DNA of 45,754 nt, from contig JAAYAY010000172.1 of assembly GCA_012719125.1 (NCBI GenBank), positions 1-45,754 on the forward strand, in the 5' to 3' direction. The notes beneath the pieces were generated by a model. The model made no database searches. It had not been told where the DNA came from and saw only the letters and a list, made by a program, of their open reading frames with translations. This document shows positions 25,513 to 34,862 of the stretch, one piece after another. Both the position numbers and the translations under genes were made by a program. The stretch is from Planctomycetaceae bacterium. GTDB lineage: Bacteria > Planctomycetota > Planctomycetia > Pirellulales > Thermoguttaceae. Position 1 is the stretch's first letter. Each line of letters opens with the position of its first letter.

Positions 25513-26583
25513 ATGAGAGTTCTGCGCGACGGACAAGACGACGGACTGGATCCGCTGGAATCGCTCGACGTGCGTGCGGCAGGCGGATTCGCCGACATGC
25601 TCCAACGCATGTCCAAAACCGCCTTCGGCGGACGGCGTCTGGGCGAGGCGTACCACGTGCTCAAGGCGATGGCGGCCGACGAGTCCTGCAAGATCGTCGT
25701 CACCGTTTCGGGGGCTATGACGGTCGCCAAAATGGGCCGCGTGCTCTGCGACATGATCGACGCCGGCCTGGCCCACGCCCTGGTGACGACCGGGGCCATC
25801 ATGTCGCACGGACTCAGCGAAGCGATCGGCTGCGTCCACTACAAGCACGATCCCCGCCATTCCGACGCCCAACTCTACGAGTGGGGCTACAACCGCGTCT
25901 ACGACACCCTGGAGATGGAGGCCAATCTCTGCAGGGCCCAGGAGACGATGAGCGAAGTGCTCGCCGGCATGGATTGGTCCGAACCGACCTGTTCCAGCCG
26001 GCTGACACGCGAGATCGGCCGGCGGCTTGTCGAGCAGGGCCAGATGCCCAGCATCCTGGGCTGCGCCTTCCGGAAACAGGTGCCGGTCTACATCCCGGCC
26101 TTCACCGATTCGGAACTGGGGCTCGACGTGGCCACCCACTTTCTCACTCTGGTCGATGCGAAGAAGCACGAAGCGAACCCGGCGGAGTTCTTCTCGGGCG
26201 TTCCCTCCTTCAACCCGTTCTTGGACCTTTACGACTACGCCCAGCAGATCCTGTCGGCCGAGCGGATCGGCATTGTGACCATCGGCGGGGGCGTGCCGCG
26301 AAACTGGGCCCAGCAGGTCGGCCCATTCATCGACATCATCAACATGCGGCTGGGGACGTCCTTCGAGGTGCCGCGATTCCGGTACGGAGTCAGAATCTGC
26401 CCCGAATCGGTCCACTGGGGCGGCCTGAGCGGTTGCACCTACAGCGAAGGCGTCTCCTGGGGCAAGTTTGTCAGCACCGCCGAAGGCGGCCGGTTCGCCG
26501 AGGTCCACTGCGACGCCACCATCGCTTGGCCGCTGCTGATCGCGGCCATCCTCGAGGATCGTCCCGTCCAACAAACACCCTAG
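25513..26583 (+). CDS. deoxyhypusine synthase family protein
   Basis: This 356-residue protein belongs to the NAD-dependent deoxyhypusine/homospermidine synthase family. The NAD-fold segments VTVSGAMTVAKMGRVLCDMIDAG, VTTGAIMSHGLSEA and IVTIGGGVPRNWAQQ are clear. The catalytic lysine of deoxyhypusine synthase is kept as K318 in YSEGVSWGKF. In eukaryotes and archaea the enzyme transfers an aminobutyl group from spermidine to a lysine of eIF5A. Bacteria lack eIF5A, so the bacterial relatives probably make or modify polyamines. Length is normal. It is followed after 14 bases by a Gfo/Idh/MocA oxidoreductase. Whether that link is functional is unknown. Confidence 0.9.
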   Translation: MRVLRDGQDDGLDPLESLDVRAAGGFADMLQRMSKTAFGGRRLGEAYHVLKAMAADESCKIVVTVSGAMTVAKMGRVLCDMIDAGLAHALVTTGAIMSHGLSEAIGCVHYKHDPRHSDAQLYEWGYNRVYDTLEMEANLCRAQETMSEVLAGMDWSEPTCSSRLTREIGRRLVEQGQMPSILGCAFRKQVPVYIPAFTDSELGLDVATHFLTLVDAKKHEANPAEFFSGVPSFNPFLDLYDYAQQILSAERIGIVTIGGGVPRNWAQQVGPFIDIINMRLGTSFEVPRFRYGVRICPESVHWGGLSGCTYSEGVSWGKFVSTAEGGRFAEVHCDATIAWPLLIAAILEDRPVQQTP

Positions 26584-26597
26584 CTCACAGCTCTACC

Positions 26598-27731
26598 ATG
26601 AAGACATTCCGCGTCGGCATCATCGGGTTCGGCTTTATCGGCAAGGTGCACGCCTACGGGTATCGCAACCTTCCTTTCTTCTACGATCCGCTGCCGCTGA
26701 AAGCAGAGATCACCCACGTCGTCACTTCCCGGCCGGAAACCGCCGAGAAAGCCCGGCAAGTGCTCGGGGCACAGGTCGCGGCGACCGAATACCGCGCCGT
26801 CACCGAGAATCCCGAGATCGACATCGTCCACATCTGCACGCCGAACAGCGAGCACAAGGACGCGCTAGTGTCGGCCATGCGGCACCAGAAGCACATCTTC
26901 TGCGATAAGCCGCTCGTCAACACGAGCGACGAAGCCGACGAGATCGAGGCGGCGCTCCCCGAGTATCGCGGCGTGGCCCAGATGACCTTTCACAACCGCT
27001 TCTATCCAGCCATGCTTCACGCCAGGCGTCTCGTCGATCAGGGAGTGATCGGCCAGGTGCTTCAGTTTCGCGGCTCTTACCTGCACAGCGGCAGCGCCGA
27101 TCCCCAGGCGCCCTTGCGATGGAAGCTCACCGCCGCGGCCGGCGGGGGCGTGATTGCCGACATCGCCTCCCACGTTCTCGATTGCCTCGACTGGCTCGTG
27201 GGCCCCTTCAAGTCGGTTCAGGCCGCGACCCATATTGCCTTTCCGGAACGCCCCCTGCCGGGCGATCCGACGCGGCGGGGCAAGGTCGATGCCGAAGACT
27301 GCGTGCTCATCATGGCCGAGTTGGCCGCGGGGGGCGTGGGGCTCGTAGAGGCCTCCAAGATCGCCACCGGCACGGAAGACGAGCTACACCTGGAAATCTA
27401 CGGCACCCGGGGCGCACTCCGCTTCAACCTGATGGACGCGCACCATCTGGAGTACTACGACGCCACCACGCCCTATCCGCCCGCCGGCTCGCGGGGCTGG
27501 ACCCGTATCGACACCGGGCAGCGCTACGAGGCGCCGGCCACTTCGTTCCCCAGCCCCAAGGCCTCGATCGGATGGCTTCGGGGACACCTGGCCTGCCTGG
27601 CCAACTTCTTGTATGCCGTCGCCGAGAACCGCCCCGCTGAACCGGGCCTAGAGCAAGGTATTCGCATCCAGCGGCTCATGGAGGCGGTGCGGCGGTCGGC
27701 AAAGGAATGTTCGCGCGTACTCGTCGAGTAG
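26598..27731 (+). CDS. Gfo/Idh/MocA family NAD(P)-dependent oxidoreductase
   Basis: This 377-residue protein has the N-terminal Rossmann motif GIIGFGFIGKVHAYGY (6-21), then NPEIDIVHICTPNSEHKDAL. The family catalytic lysine is K104 in FCDKPLVNTSDEAD. The C-terminal dimerisation domain includes the GGGVIADIASHVLDCLDWL segment with the conserved Asp and His. These enzymes oxidise or reduce sugars, inositols or cyclitols. The substrate cannot be set from sequence. There is no signal peptide, so it acts in the cytoplasm. It lies directly after the deoxyhypusine synthase homologue and ends convergently with the cupin gene. Confidence 0.92.
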   Translation: MKTFRVGIIGFGFIGKVHAYGYRNLPFFYDPLPLKAEITHVVTSRPETAEKARQVLGAQVAATEYRAVTENPEIDIVHICTPNSEHKDALVSAMRHQKHIFCDKPLVNTSDEADEIEAALPEYRGVAQMTFHNRFYPAMLHARRLVDQGVIGQVLQFRGSYLHSGSADPQAPLRWKLTAAAGGGVIADIASHVLDCLDWLVGPFKSVQAATHIAFPERPLPGDPTRRGKVDAEDCVLIMAELAAGGVGLVEASKIATGTEDELHLEIYGTRGALRFNLMDAHHLEYYDATTPYPPAGSRGWTRIDTGQRYEAPATSFPSPKASIGWLRGHLACLANFLYAVAENRPAEPGLEQGIRIQRLMEAVRRSAKECSRVLVE

Positions 27732-27798
27732 CAGGCCGGAGATGACGGCAAGTCGTCCGTGGAAACGCTCAGCTTTGGGATGCCGAAACGGGTGACGA

Positions 27799-28128
27799 TT
27801 ACTCGCCCTGCTCCTCGTAGAACACCGCCAACCACACGGTCGGCTCTTCGGATGACGTCCATTCAACCCGGTGCTTTCTGTGAGCCGGAATCGTCACGTG
27901 GTCGCCGGGCTTCAGGAGAAGCGGTTCGGCGTCGCCTTCGAACAACAGCTTTGCCTCGCCCTTGAGCACCGCGACCCACTCGGCCTCGTCCTGGTCGTAC
28001 CAGAAGCCTTCGGGACTTGCCTGGCCCGTGGAGATGATTCGCTCGATGCGGACGCTTTTTCCCTCCGCAAGAACGTCGATCAGTTCGGCGGGAAGATCGG
28101 TCGCCAAGTTGGCAAAAAGGTTGGGCAT
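27799..28128 (-). CDS. small cupin-domain protein
   Basis: This single-cupin protein has 109 residues, taking the ATG at 28128 (MPNLFANLATDLPAEL). An in-frame extension to 28191 starts with a less natural basic run. Cupin motif 1 is read as WYDQDEAEWVAVLKGEAKLLFEG, with Glu/Asp in place of the usual His pair. Motif 2 is KPGDHVTIPAHRKHRVEWT. It matches a common family of stand-alone cupins of unknown substrate (isomerase-, epimerase- or binding-type). It ends 67 bases from the Gfo/Idh/MocA stop on the other strand. Confidence 0.85.
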   Translation of the reverse strand: MPNLFANLATDLPAELIDVLAEGKSVRIERIISTGQASPEGFWYDQDEAEWVAVLKGEAKLLFEGDAEPLLLKPGDHVTIPAHRKHRVEWTSSEEPTVWLAVFYEEQGE

Positions 28129-28413
28129 GTGGCGGCGCGATGTATTGGGCAAACGGCGACTTTGGCGGTTGGGGGCCAGCTTACGCAACATCCTTGGGGT
28201 TTGTCAATCTCAGTGCACCGCGTAACGCGGGGATTGTCCTTGTATGTTCATCTGGCAACACGAGCAGAGAATGAAGTGGGTGGTTCTGCTGTCGTCGCTT
28301 GCGTTCCGGGTTCGTGTTGTATGCGCCGTTGTCTTCGCGCAATACGACCGGTAACATGGTCCGTCAAGCGAAATACGCCGCACCATCATCAGCCTGATCG
28401 GGAAATGTCCTTC

Positions 28414-31254
28414 ATGCGTCATCTCTGCGTTATACTCGCACTCGTCCTCGGGGCTTTGATTTCACTACCCGCCACGGCGGCCGACAAGTTCGACGTTCTT
28501 CTCAGAGAAGGCACGATTATCGACGGCGCGGGCGGCCCGCGTTACGTGGCCGATATCGGCATCCGCAACGGCAAGATCGCCCGAATCGGCGATCTTGGCG
28601 ACGCCGAGGCGGCGACGACCCATTCGGCCAAGGGCTTGATCGTCGCCCCGGGGTTCATCGACATGATGGGTCAGACGGCCACCCCCATGCTCGACGACCC
28701 CAAGGCGGCCATGAACCTGCTCACCCAGGGGATCACCACGATCAACGCGGGCGAAGGCGACTCGGCGGCGCCGCTCGACGACGATGAGGCGGAACATTCC
28801 TGCTGGCAGACCATGGCCGAGTACTTTCAGATCCTGGAACTCAAGGGCCTGCCGGTCAACGTTGTTCAATCGGTCGGCCATACCCAGGTCCGCGAAATCG
28901 TGGTCGGCAACTTCGACAAACGACCGTCTGAACGGCAGATGGAAGAAATGAAGGCCCTGGTTCGCGAAGCTATGGAAGCCGGCGCGATTGGGCTCTCCAC
29001 GGCGCTCATCTACCCCCCGGCCGTGTACGCCGATCGGGAAGAGATCGGCCAACTGGCTGCGGTCGCGGGCGAATATGGCGGCCGCTACTACACGCATCTA
29101 CGCAACGAGGGCGACCGGCTCCTGGAAGCAATCGACGAGGCCCTGGAAATCGGCAAAGCCGGCAAGGTGCCTGTCCACATTTTCCACCTCAAGGCGGCCG
29201 GCAGAGACAATTGGCCCAAAATGGCTCAGGCGATCGGCAAGATCCAGGCAGCCCGGGCTTCCGGATACCAGGTGAGCGCCGACATCTATCCCTACATTCA
29301 CAACGGTCTGGGAATCAGTTCCCTCGTCCATCCCCGACACTTCGCCGATGGCCGCACAGCGTTTCTCCGCCGACTTCGCGACCCGGCCCTGCGCACTCGG
29401 ATCCGAGGCGAGATGGAAAACGAAGCGGGCTGGGAAAACTGGTTTCGCCACGTCGGATGCGACTGGGACAAGATCATTGTGGGCCGGTCGAGCGACGGGC
29501 GCTACGCCCAACACGCCGGGAAGAGCCTCGCCGAAATCGCCCGAAGCCTGAACGAGGATCCATGGAACACCTTCTTTGCCCTGGTGAGAGCCGGGACTTT
29601 CGTCATGCCGGAGACCATGTCGGAAGAGAACAAGAAACTGGCGATGCAGCAGCCGTTTATTTCGTTCTGTACGGACGCGGGGCCCGTCAGCGCCGCGCGA
29701 CCCGCATCCCATCCACGTTCCTGCGGCTCCTTTCCGCGGCTGATCGCACGCTACGTTCGTGAGCAGGGTGTCATCTCGCTCGAGCAGGCGGTTGCCCACG
29801 CCAGCGGCGCTGCGGCAGACGCCGTCATGGCCGGCGATCGCGGGCGGATCGCCGAAGGGCTGGCTGCCGACCTGATCGTGTTCGACTATGACACCGTCAA
29901 CGATCGGGCAACCTTCGCCAGGCCGAACCTGTTATCCGAAGGAATGCGGCACGTCCTGGTGAACGGACAGTTTGTTCTCGAAGACGGCCGATTCACGGAG
30001 GCCCGCCCGGGACGCGTCCTTCGTGGGCCGGGCTTCGATCGGCAGCGGGCCCGAACTGCCGTGAGCACGGGCGAGACCGACCCCAGGATGGTCAGCTTTG
30101 ACCGGATGATGTCGGCCTTTCTGGAGCGACACCAGGTGCCCGGCGCGGCGCTCGCGGTAACGGACCAGGGACGCCTGGTCTACGCTCGCGGTTTCGGCTA
30201 TGCCGACGTCGCCGACAAACAGAAAGTGGAACCGACCAGCCTGTTTCGCATCGCCAGTCTTTCCAAGCCGATCACGGCCGTTGCCGCCCTCCAACTCGCC
30301 GAGCAAGGCCGCCTCAACCTGGACGACAAGGTGTTCGACCTGCTGGACTGGTCCAAACTCGCCGGCGGCGAGGACTCGTACGACGAGCGGTTGGAATCCA
30401 TCACCGCCGGCCATCTGCTTCACCACCGTGGAGGCTGGGATCGGAGCCAGTCCTTCGATCCGATGTTCCAATCGGTCCGTTTCGCCGAAGCCCAGGACGA
30501 GCCGCCGCCCGCCGAGGCAGAGGTGGTCATTCGGGCCATGTTCGGCCAGCCGCTCGATTTCGCCCCCGGCGAGCGCTATGCCTACTCCAACTACGGCTAC
30601 TGCCTGCTCGGCCGGATCATTGAGAAGATCAGCGGCGAACCTTATGAGGACTATGTCAAGAAGTACGTCCTATCACCGCTGGGAGTCCAGTCAATGGCTG
30701 TTGGCCACACGCGGCTCGAGGACCGCCTGGAGCATGAAGTGCGCTACTACGATCCGCGGACGGGCCGCTCGGTGTTCGCAAGAGACCGGAACAAGCCGGT
30801 TCCCCAACCCTACGGCGCCTGGTACCTCGAAGCGATGGACGCGCACGGCGGCTGGGTCGCCTCAGCGGTCGACCTGGCCCGATTCGCCGCCGCTTTCGAC
30901 CGTCCGGAAGCCTGCAAGATCCTCAGCGCGGAGAGCATCGCCCTCATGTATGCCAGGCCGCCAGAAACGCTTGACGGCGATTCCGCCGGCGACGCCCCGC
31001 CGGTCTATTACTCCTGCGGATGGCACAACCGGGTCGTTGCGGAGGGAAGAATGAACCATTGGCACACCGGTTCGCTCCCCGGCACGTCGACGCTCCTGGT
31101 TCGCCGCCACGACGGCCGCAATTGGGTGATTCTTTTCAATGCACGAGTCAGCCCCCATACGTCGCAACTGAGCAGCGAGGCCGATCGACTTCTGCATCGG
31201 GCTGCCGATCAGGTGACGGAATGGCCGGAATATGACCTGTTTGAAGAGTACTGA
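28414..31254 (+). CDS. D-aminoacylase-like amidohydrolase fused to serine beta-lactamase-like domain
   Basis: The start at 28414 has a ggga site 10 bases upstream and gives a signal peptide ending ATAAD at about 24, so the 946-residue protein is exported. Residues 25-560 are an N-acyl-D-amino-acid deacylase-like amidohydrolase (REGTIIDGAGGPRYVADIGI, APGFIDM...). The usual metal-binding HxH is replaced by MMGQ (84-87), and the Cys ligand region reads AGEGDSAAP. YTHLRNEGDRL, HIFHLKAAG and the FCTDAGP...HPRSCGSFPR stretch remain. Residues about 575-946 are a class C beta-lactamase/esterase-like domain. Its motifs are S615-LS-K618, Y724-SN and H884-TG. The two activities would suit handling of D-amino-acid amides or peptidoglycan peptides. 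That function is inference. Confidence 0.9.
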   Translation: MRHLCVILALVLGALISLPATAADKFDVLLREGTIIDGAGGPRYVADIGIRNGKIARIGDLGDAEAATTHSAKGLIVAPGFIDMMGQTATPMLDDPKAAMNLLTQGITTINAGEGDSAAPLDDDEAEHSCWQTMAEYFQILELKGLPVNVVQSVGHTQVREIVVGNFDKRPSERQMEEMKALVREAMEAGAIGLSTALIYPPAVYADREEIGQLAAVAGEYGGRYYTHLRNEGDRLLEAIDEALEIGKAGKVPVHIFHLKAAGRDNWPKMAQAIGKIQAARASGYQVSADIYPYIHNGLGISSLVHPRHFADGRTAFLRRLRDPALRTRIRGEMENEAGWENWFRHVGCDWDKIIVGRSSDGRYAQHAGKSLAEIARSLNEDPWNTFFALVRAGTFVMPETMSEENKKLAMQQPFISFCTDAGPVSAARPASHPRSCGSFPRLIARYVREQGVISLEQAVAHASGAAADAVMAGDRGRIAEGLAADLIVFDYDTVNDRATFARPNLLSEGMRHVLVNGQFVLEDGRFTEARPGRVLRGPGFDRQRARTAVSTGETDPRMVSFDRMMSAFLERHQVPGAALAVTDQGRLVYARGFGYADVADKQKVEPTSLFRIASLSKPITAVAALQLAEQGRLNLDDKVFDLLDWSKLAGGEDSYDERLESITAGHLLHHRGGWDRSQSFDPMFQSVRFAEAQDEPPPAEAEVVIRAMFGQPLDFAPGERYAYSNYGYCLLGRIIEKISGEPYEDYVKKYVLSPLGVQSMAVGHTRLEDRLEHEVRYYDPRTGRSVFARDRNKPVPQPYGAWYLEAMDAHGGWVASAVDLARFAAAFDRPEACKILSAESIALMYARPPETLDGDSAGDAPPVYYSCGWHNRVVAEGRMNHWHTGSLPGTSTLLVRRHDGRNWVILFNARVSPHTSQLSSEADRLLHRAADQVTEWPEYDLFEEY

Positions 31255-31275
31255 ATTGCCGGAGATGGCCCGAGG

Positions 31276-32757
31276 CTAATTGCATTCGACGCGCACGTGC
31301 AACCGGTGCATGGCACAACAGCCCTCTTCTCGATCGGCACGGACCGTGACGATGTAATCGCCGGGCGCGGCAAATCGATGGGTGACTCGCGCATAGCCGT
31401 CCGGGGCGTGCTGCGCCGGATCCCGATTCGACGTGGCGGAGACCGTCGGACTGCCGTCGCCGAAGTCCCAGGTGTCCGTACTCGCACCGGCGCCTCGGCC
31501 GCGGCTGGTGAAGACTACCTCGTCGCCGGGCTTGATGTTCTGCGTGGGATGGTAGTTGGCGTCGAGCCCACCCACCTGCACGCCCGTGGCGGCGTCGGCA
31601 ACGCGGACTGTGGCAAAGTCGTAGTCCACCTGACCGTCGCGGCTGGTGACCTTGACGAGTTCGCTGTAGACTCCGGGCTTCTCGTAGCGCCGCTCGACCA
31701 CCGGCGTATCGGCCGTGGTGCCGTCGGTGAGCGACCAGGAGTAGGCGGTCACGCCCGCGGCCGCCCAGGATCGCGAGGCGTCGAGGCAAACCGTTTCGTT
31801 CGTCAGCACCCGGTGCAGCGGCCGTGCCACGGCCATGACCTTGGGGCTGTTTTCCGCGAGGTAGGACTGCCAGAGGAAGGCGTAACTGTCCTGGACTCCC
31901 CACCCACCGCTCGGTTGCAGACTGCGGATATCGAAATGGAGATGGGACCAGCCGCCGCTCGAACCTTCCTTTCCGACCAGCCCCACCCGCTGGCCCTGCT
32001 TCACGCGGGCCCCGGCCTGGATCGATTCGTCGATCTCCTTGAGGTGGCTGTAACGGTAGAACCACCCGCGGCGATCCTTCAGATAGACCACGTCGGCCCG
32101 TTTCTCGACCGGCGGCTCGCTTTCGGGGATCACGTCGAGTCCCCGCGAGGCGACGATGCCGTCGATCGCCGACACGACTTCGGTCAATCCTTCCGTGGCC
32201 CCAAAGTCCATACCCGCGTGGTAGTACGACCAGCCGTTGACGACGCTCACCGGCTCGTTGCTGAACCAGGTCATGGCGGCCATCCAGCGCTGGCGAATGG
32301 GATAGGTGAAGGTCCCCGGCTCGATCCAAGGCGAACCGGCCGGCCAGATGCGGACCCGGGCGTCGGCCTCGAGCTGCCAGAACTCTCGTACCTTTTCGCC
32401 GGGATAGTCGCCGGTCACGGGACAGTCGATCTGCACGCCGCCGGCCGTGACAGGAAGCCGGTAGTTGCCGCTGTCGAGCGTCACGGTTTCGCCGTTGACC
32501 TCCAGGGTCGCGCTCGACCGGCAGATCATACCGAGAACGGTCTCCCGCCGGGAAGTGACGGCGAGCAGCCGCAGCGTGGCCTTGGAACCGTCGGCCAGTG
32601 CAACCTCCTGTTTCTCGCCGAGTTTCAGGTCGACGACTCGCAGAATCGGCGTCATGTCCGACTTGAAGTCGTCCGCGTGGATCACCTGGCTGAAGGCGAG
32701 AATCGTGAGGACTGTCAGCAAGCTCGCGACGGAGAATCTTCGTTTCGCGGCGCACAT
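31276..32757 (-). CDS. secreted M23-family peptidase with PKD-like domains
   Basis: This 493-residue exported protein has a signal peptide at about 1-28 ending QVIHA. A beta-rich N-terminal region is followed by an M23 (lysostaphin-type) core: H180-x3-D184 in SYYHAGMDFG and H272-x-H274 in WSHLHFDIR are the zinc ligands and base. Two PKD/Ig-like domains follow: residues about 310-390 (VCLDASRSWAAAGVTAYSWSL) and about 400-490 (WDFGDGSPTVS...YIVTVRA). M23 enzymes cut peptidoglycan cross-links, or act as regulators when exported. An AAGGAGA ribosome site precedes the ATG. It ends 21 bases from the stop of the aminoacylase fusion gene on the other strand. Confidence 0.9.
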   Translation of the reverse strand: MCAAKRRFSVASLLTVLTILAFSQVIHADDFKSDMTPILRVVDLKLGEKQEVALADGSKATLRLLAVTSRRETVLGMICRSSATLEVNGETVTLDSGNYRLPVTAGGVQIDCPVTGDYPGEKVREFWQLEADARVRIWPAGSPWIEPGTFTYPIRQRWMAAMTWFSNEPVSVVNGWSYYHAGMDFGATEGLTEVVSAIDGIVASRGLDVIPESEPPVEKRADVVYLKDRRGWFYRYSHLKEIDESIQAGARVKQGQRVGLVGKEGSSGGWSHLHFDIRSLQPSGGWGVQDSYAFLWQSYLAENSPKVMAVARPLHRVLTNETVCLDASRSWAAAGVTAYSWSLTDGTTADTPVVERRYEKPGVYSELVKVTSRDGQVDYDFATVRVADAATGVQVGGLDANYHPTQNIKPGDEVVFTSRGRGAGASTDTWDFGDGSPTVSATSNRDPAQHAPDGYARVTHRFAAPGDYIVTVRADREEGCCAMHRLHVRVECN

Positions 32758-32900
32758 GGGGCGTCTCCTTGGCTCGGTGGCTTCAATGACAGCCCGTATT
32801 GTGGCGTCTCATATGGTCTCCTGCAACGGTCTCCGTTCTGGGCATCTGCTTAGTGGTGTGAGGACACCATTGGGTTCAGGAATCGTGCAGCGCCCGGTCC

Positions 32901-34862
32901 CTACATGGTTGCCGCCGGCAGATCGAGCCGGGCGGCCCAGTCGGTCCAACTGCCGTCGTACCATTGAACGTTCTTGTACCCAAGCAGGTGTTTGAGGACG
33001 AAGTACGTCTGGCTTGCCTGGTGGCCCGTGCGGCAGTGCACGACGACACGCGATTCCTTCGACGGGATCAGCTTGGCGTATTCCGCGGCCAGTTCCTCTG
33101 CCGGGCGAAGCTGACCGCCGTCGCCCAGATCGGCCGAAAAGGGGCGATTGACCGCGCCCGGGATGTGCCCGGGCCTGGCCTCGTCCGAAGTTTCACCACG
33201 GAAGTAGTCTTCGGGACGCGTGTCGACGATCACCGCGTCGGTCTTTCCCAGCATCGCGGCGACGTCGTCGGCCGTGACGGTGAATTGGTCTGCCGAGGTG
33301 TCGAAATCGTAGGTTACTCTCGGATAGGCAACGAGTGTAGCATCCGCAGGTCGCCCTTCGCCCGTCCAGGCGTCGAAACCGCCCTCCAGGATCGCCCAGT
33401 TCCGATGCCCCACACGGGAAAGTGCCATGCCGACGAGCGTGGCGTCCCGCACCTTGTCGCCGGCAACCACGACCACCGTGTCGCCGGCCGAGATGCCCAT
33501 CAGCCCGAATTGGACTGCCAGTGCCTCGGCAGGCATCAGTACCGACGGAATCCCGTCGACGGTGCCTCGAAGGTTTTCGGGATCAATCCGCAGCGAGCCG
33601 GGAATGTGGCTCGTACTGTACTTGGGCTGCTCCCGAACGTCGATGATCCGCAGATCGGCTGCACCGAGCTGCTGCTGGAGCCAGTCTCGCGATACCATCG
33701 GCGGCAAGTGACTTGCCTGCGAGGAGTCTGCCGATCGGGTACCGGAATCGAACTCAGCGAAGTACGCTCGCCATTGTTGGACCTTGGCCGCCGCCTCCGG
33801 CTGGAGCGGCTCGTTCCTCAACGAGACGGGCGTCAGGCACTGCTCGACAAAGCCGTCGAGGCCGTCGGTCAACATATAGACGTTCTCGTATCCCAACCTG
33901 GCCAACGCGTCGCGGGCCTGGGCTGGGTGCGTCATGCCGGTCGAATAGAGAACGATCGTTTTCTGATTGTTGTGCGCGGCCAATCCAGTGACCAGATCGG
34001 CGAGCGGCAGATTGATCGCGCCGCGAATGTGGAATGCTTCGTATTCGGCGGCCGGGCGAATGTCGACGACCACCAGATCTTCGCCGTCGGCCATCAGCCG
34101 ATCGGCCAACTCCGCCGGATCGATATGATCGTGCCCCGCTTCGATCAAGCGGAGCAGGTCTTCCTCGGCCGCGAGTCCCGACAGAGCCGGACTCGCCGTT
34201 GAGGCTGGAAGCACGAGCATGCCCAAGGCGAGGACGATCATCGTCAAACCGAGTCCTTTGAGCATCGGGCTTCGCAAATAATCGCCGCCGCCGGAACGGC
34301 TTTCAACCCATTCGGCGAAGTAGAACGCGGCGACCGCGATCGCTGCAAACAACGCTCCAAAAGCGGTTCGCGACATCCCGAAGGCATAGAGCGTTTCTTC
34401 CTGGTAACCCCAGTCCTTGAGCCAGCCCAGCCAGGGGAATGTCTCGTTGAACAGGATCGATCCCAAAACCGTACCGCCCAGGAACACCAGGCCGTCGATC
34501 TTACCGCTGGCGGTTCCAACGGCCGCGGTGCCGGGGCACCAGCCGCTCATCACGAATCCCACGCCGAACAGCAGCCCGCCCACGATCTGGGCTCCGTAAA
34601 TGGTGGGCATGTTGAACATGGCGTCCAGCGAGATCCAGCCCATGCCGGCCACGAAGGAAAGGCCGAGCATGGCCGTGATCACCGCGGTGAACATCACCTT
34701 CAGCACCGTCATGTCGCGGAAGTAGAAGATCCCTGCCAGGCGGCGCGAACTGCCGAATCCGGCTCGTTCCAGAACGAATCCGAACGCCAAACCGACCGCC
34801 AGGGCGGTGAAGAATGCCTGTGGGCTGTCGAGTTGGCCGGTCGAGAAATAGGTGCTAATCAT
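32901..34862 (-). CDS. YeeE/YedE-type sulfur permease fused to three rhodanese domains
   Basis: Residues 1-230 of this 653-residue protein form a multi-helix YeeE/YedE (DUF395) transporter with the conserved sulfur-relay Cys C109 in MSGWCPGTAAVG. Three rhodanese domains follow. In the first (about 245-340) the catalytic position is Ser (S307 in VLYSTGM). The second (about 395-500) has VVVVAGDKVRDA with no Cys. The third (about 535-653) keeps the active-site C610 in VVHCRTGHQASQT. This points to sulfur transport coupled to sulfur transfer, with one active and two degenerate domains. It overlaps the upstream YeeE/YedE gene by 8 bases. Confidence 0.9.
   Translation of the reverse strand: MISTYFSTGQLDSPQAFFTALAVGLAFGFVLERAGFGSSRRLAGIFYFRDMTVLKVMFTAVITAMLGLSFVAGMGWISLDAMFNMPTIYGAQIVGGLLFGVGFVMSGWCPGTAAVGTASGKIDGLVFLGGTVLGSILFNETFPWLGWLKDWGYQEETLYAFGMSRTAFGALFAAIAVAAFYFAEWVESRSGGGDYLRSPMLKGLGLTMIVLALGMLVLPASTASPALSGLAAEEDLLRLIEAGHDHIDPAELADRLMADGEDLVVVDIRPAAEYEAFHIRGAINLPLADLVTGLAAHNNQKTIVLYSTGMTHPAQARDALARLGYENVYMLTDGLDGFVEQCLTPVSLRNEPLQPEAAAKVQQWRAYFAEFDSGTRSADSSQASHLPPMVSRDWLQQQLGAADLRIIDVREQPKYSTSHIPGSLRIDPENLRGTVDGIPSVLMPAEALAVQFGLMGISAGDTVVVVAGDKVRDATLVGMALSRVGHRNWAILEGGFDAWTGEGRPADATLVAYPRVTYDFDTSADQFTVTADDVAAMLGKTDAVIVDTRPEDYFRGETSDEARPGHIPGAVNRPFSADLGDGGQLRPAEELAAEYAKLIPSKESRVVVHCRTGHQASQTYFVLKHLLGYKNVQWYDGSWTDWAARLDLPAATM

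Noticed and set aside
31148-32755. Alternative minus-strand frame across the M23 gene
   Set aside because: Arg-rich, low-complexity translation; the M23 frame has all catalytic residues.
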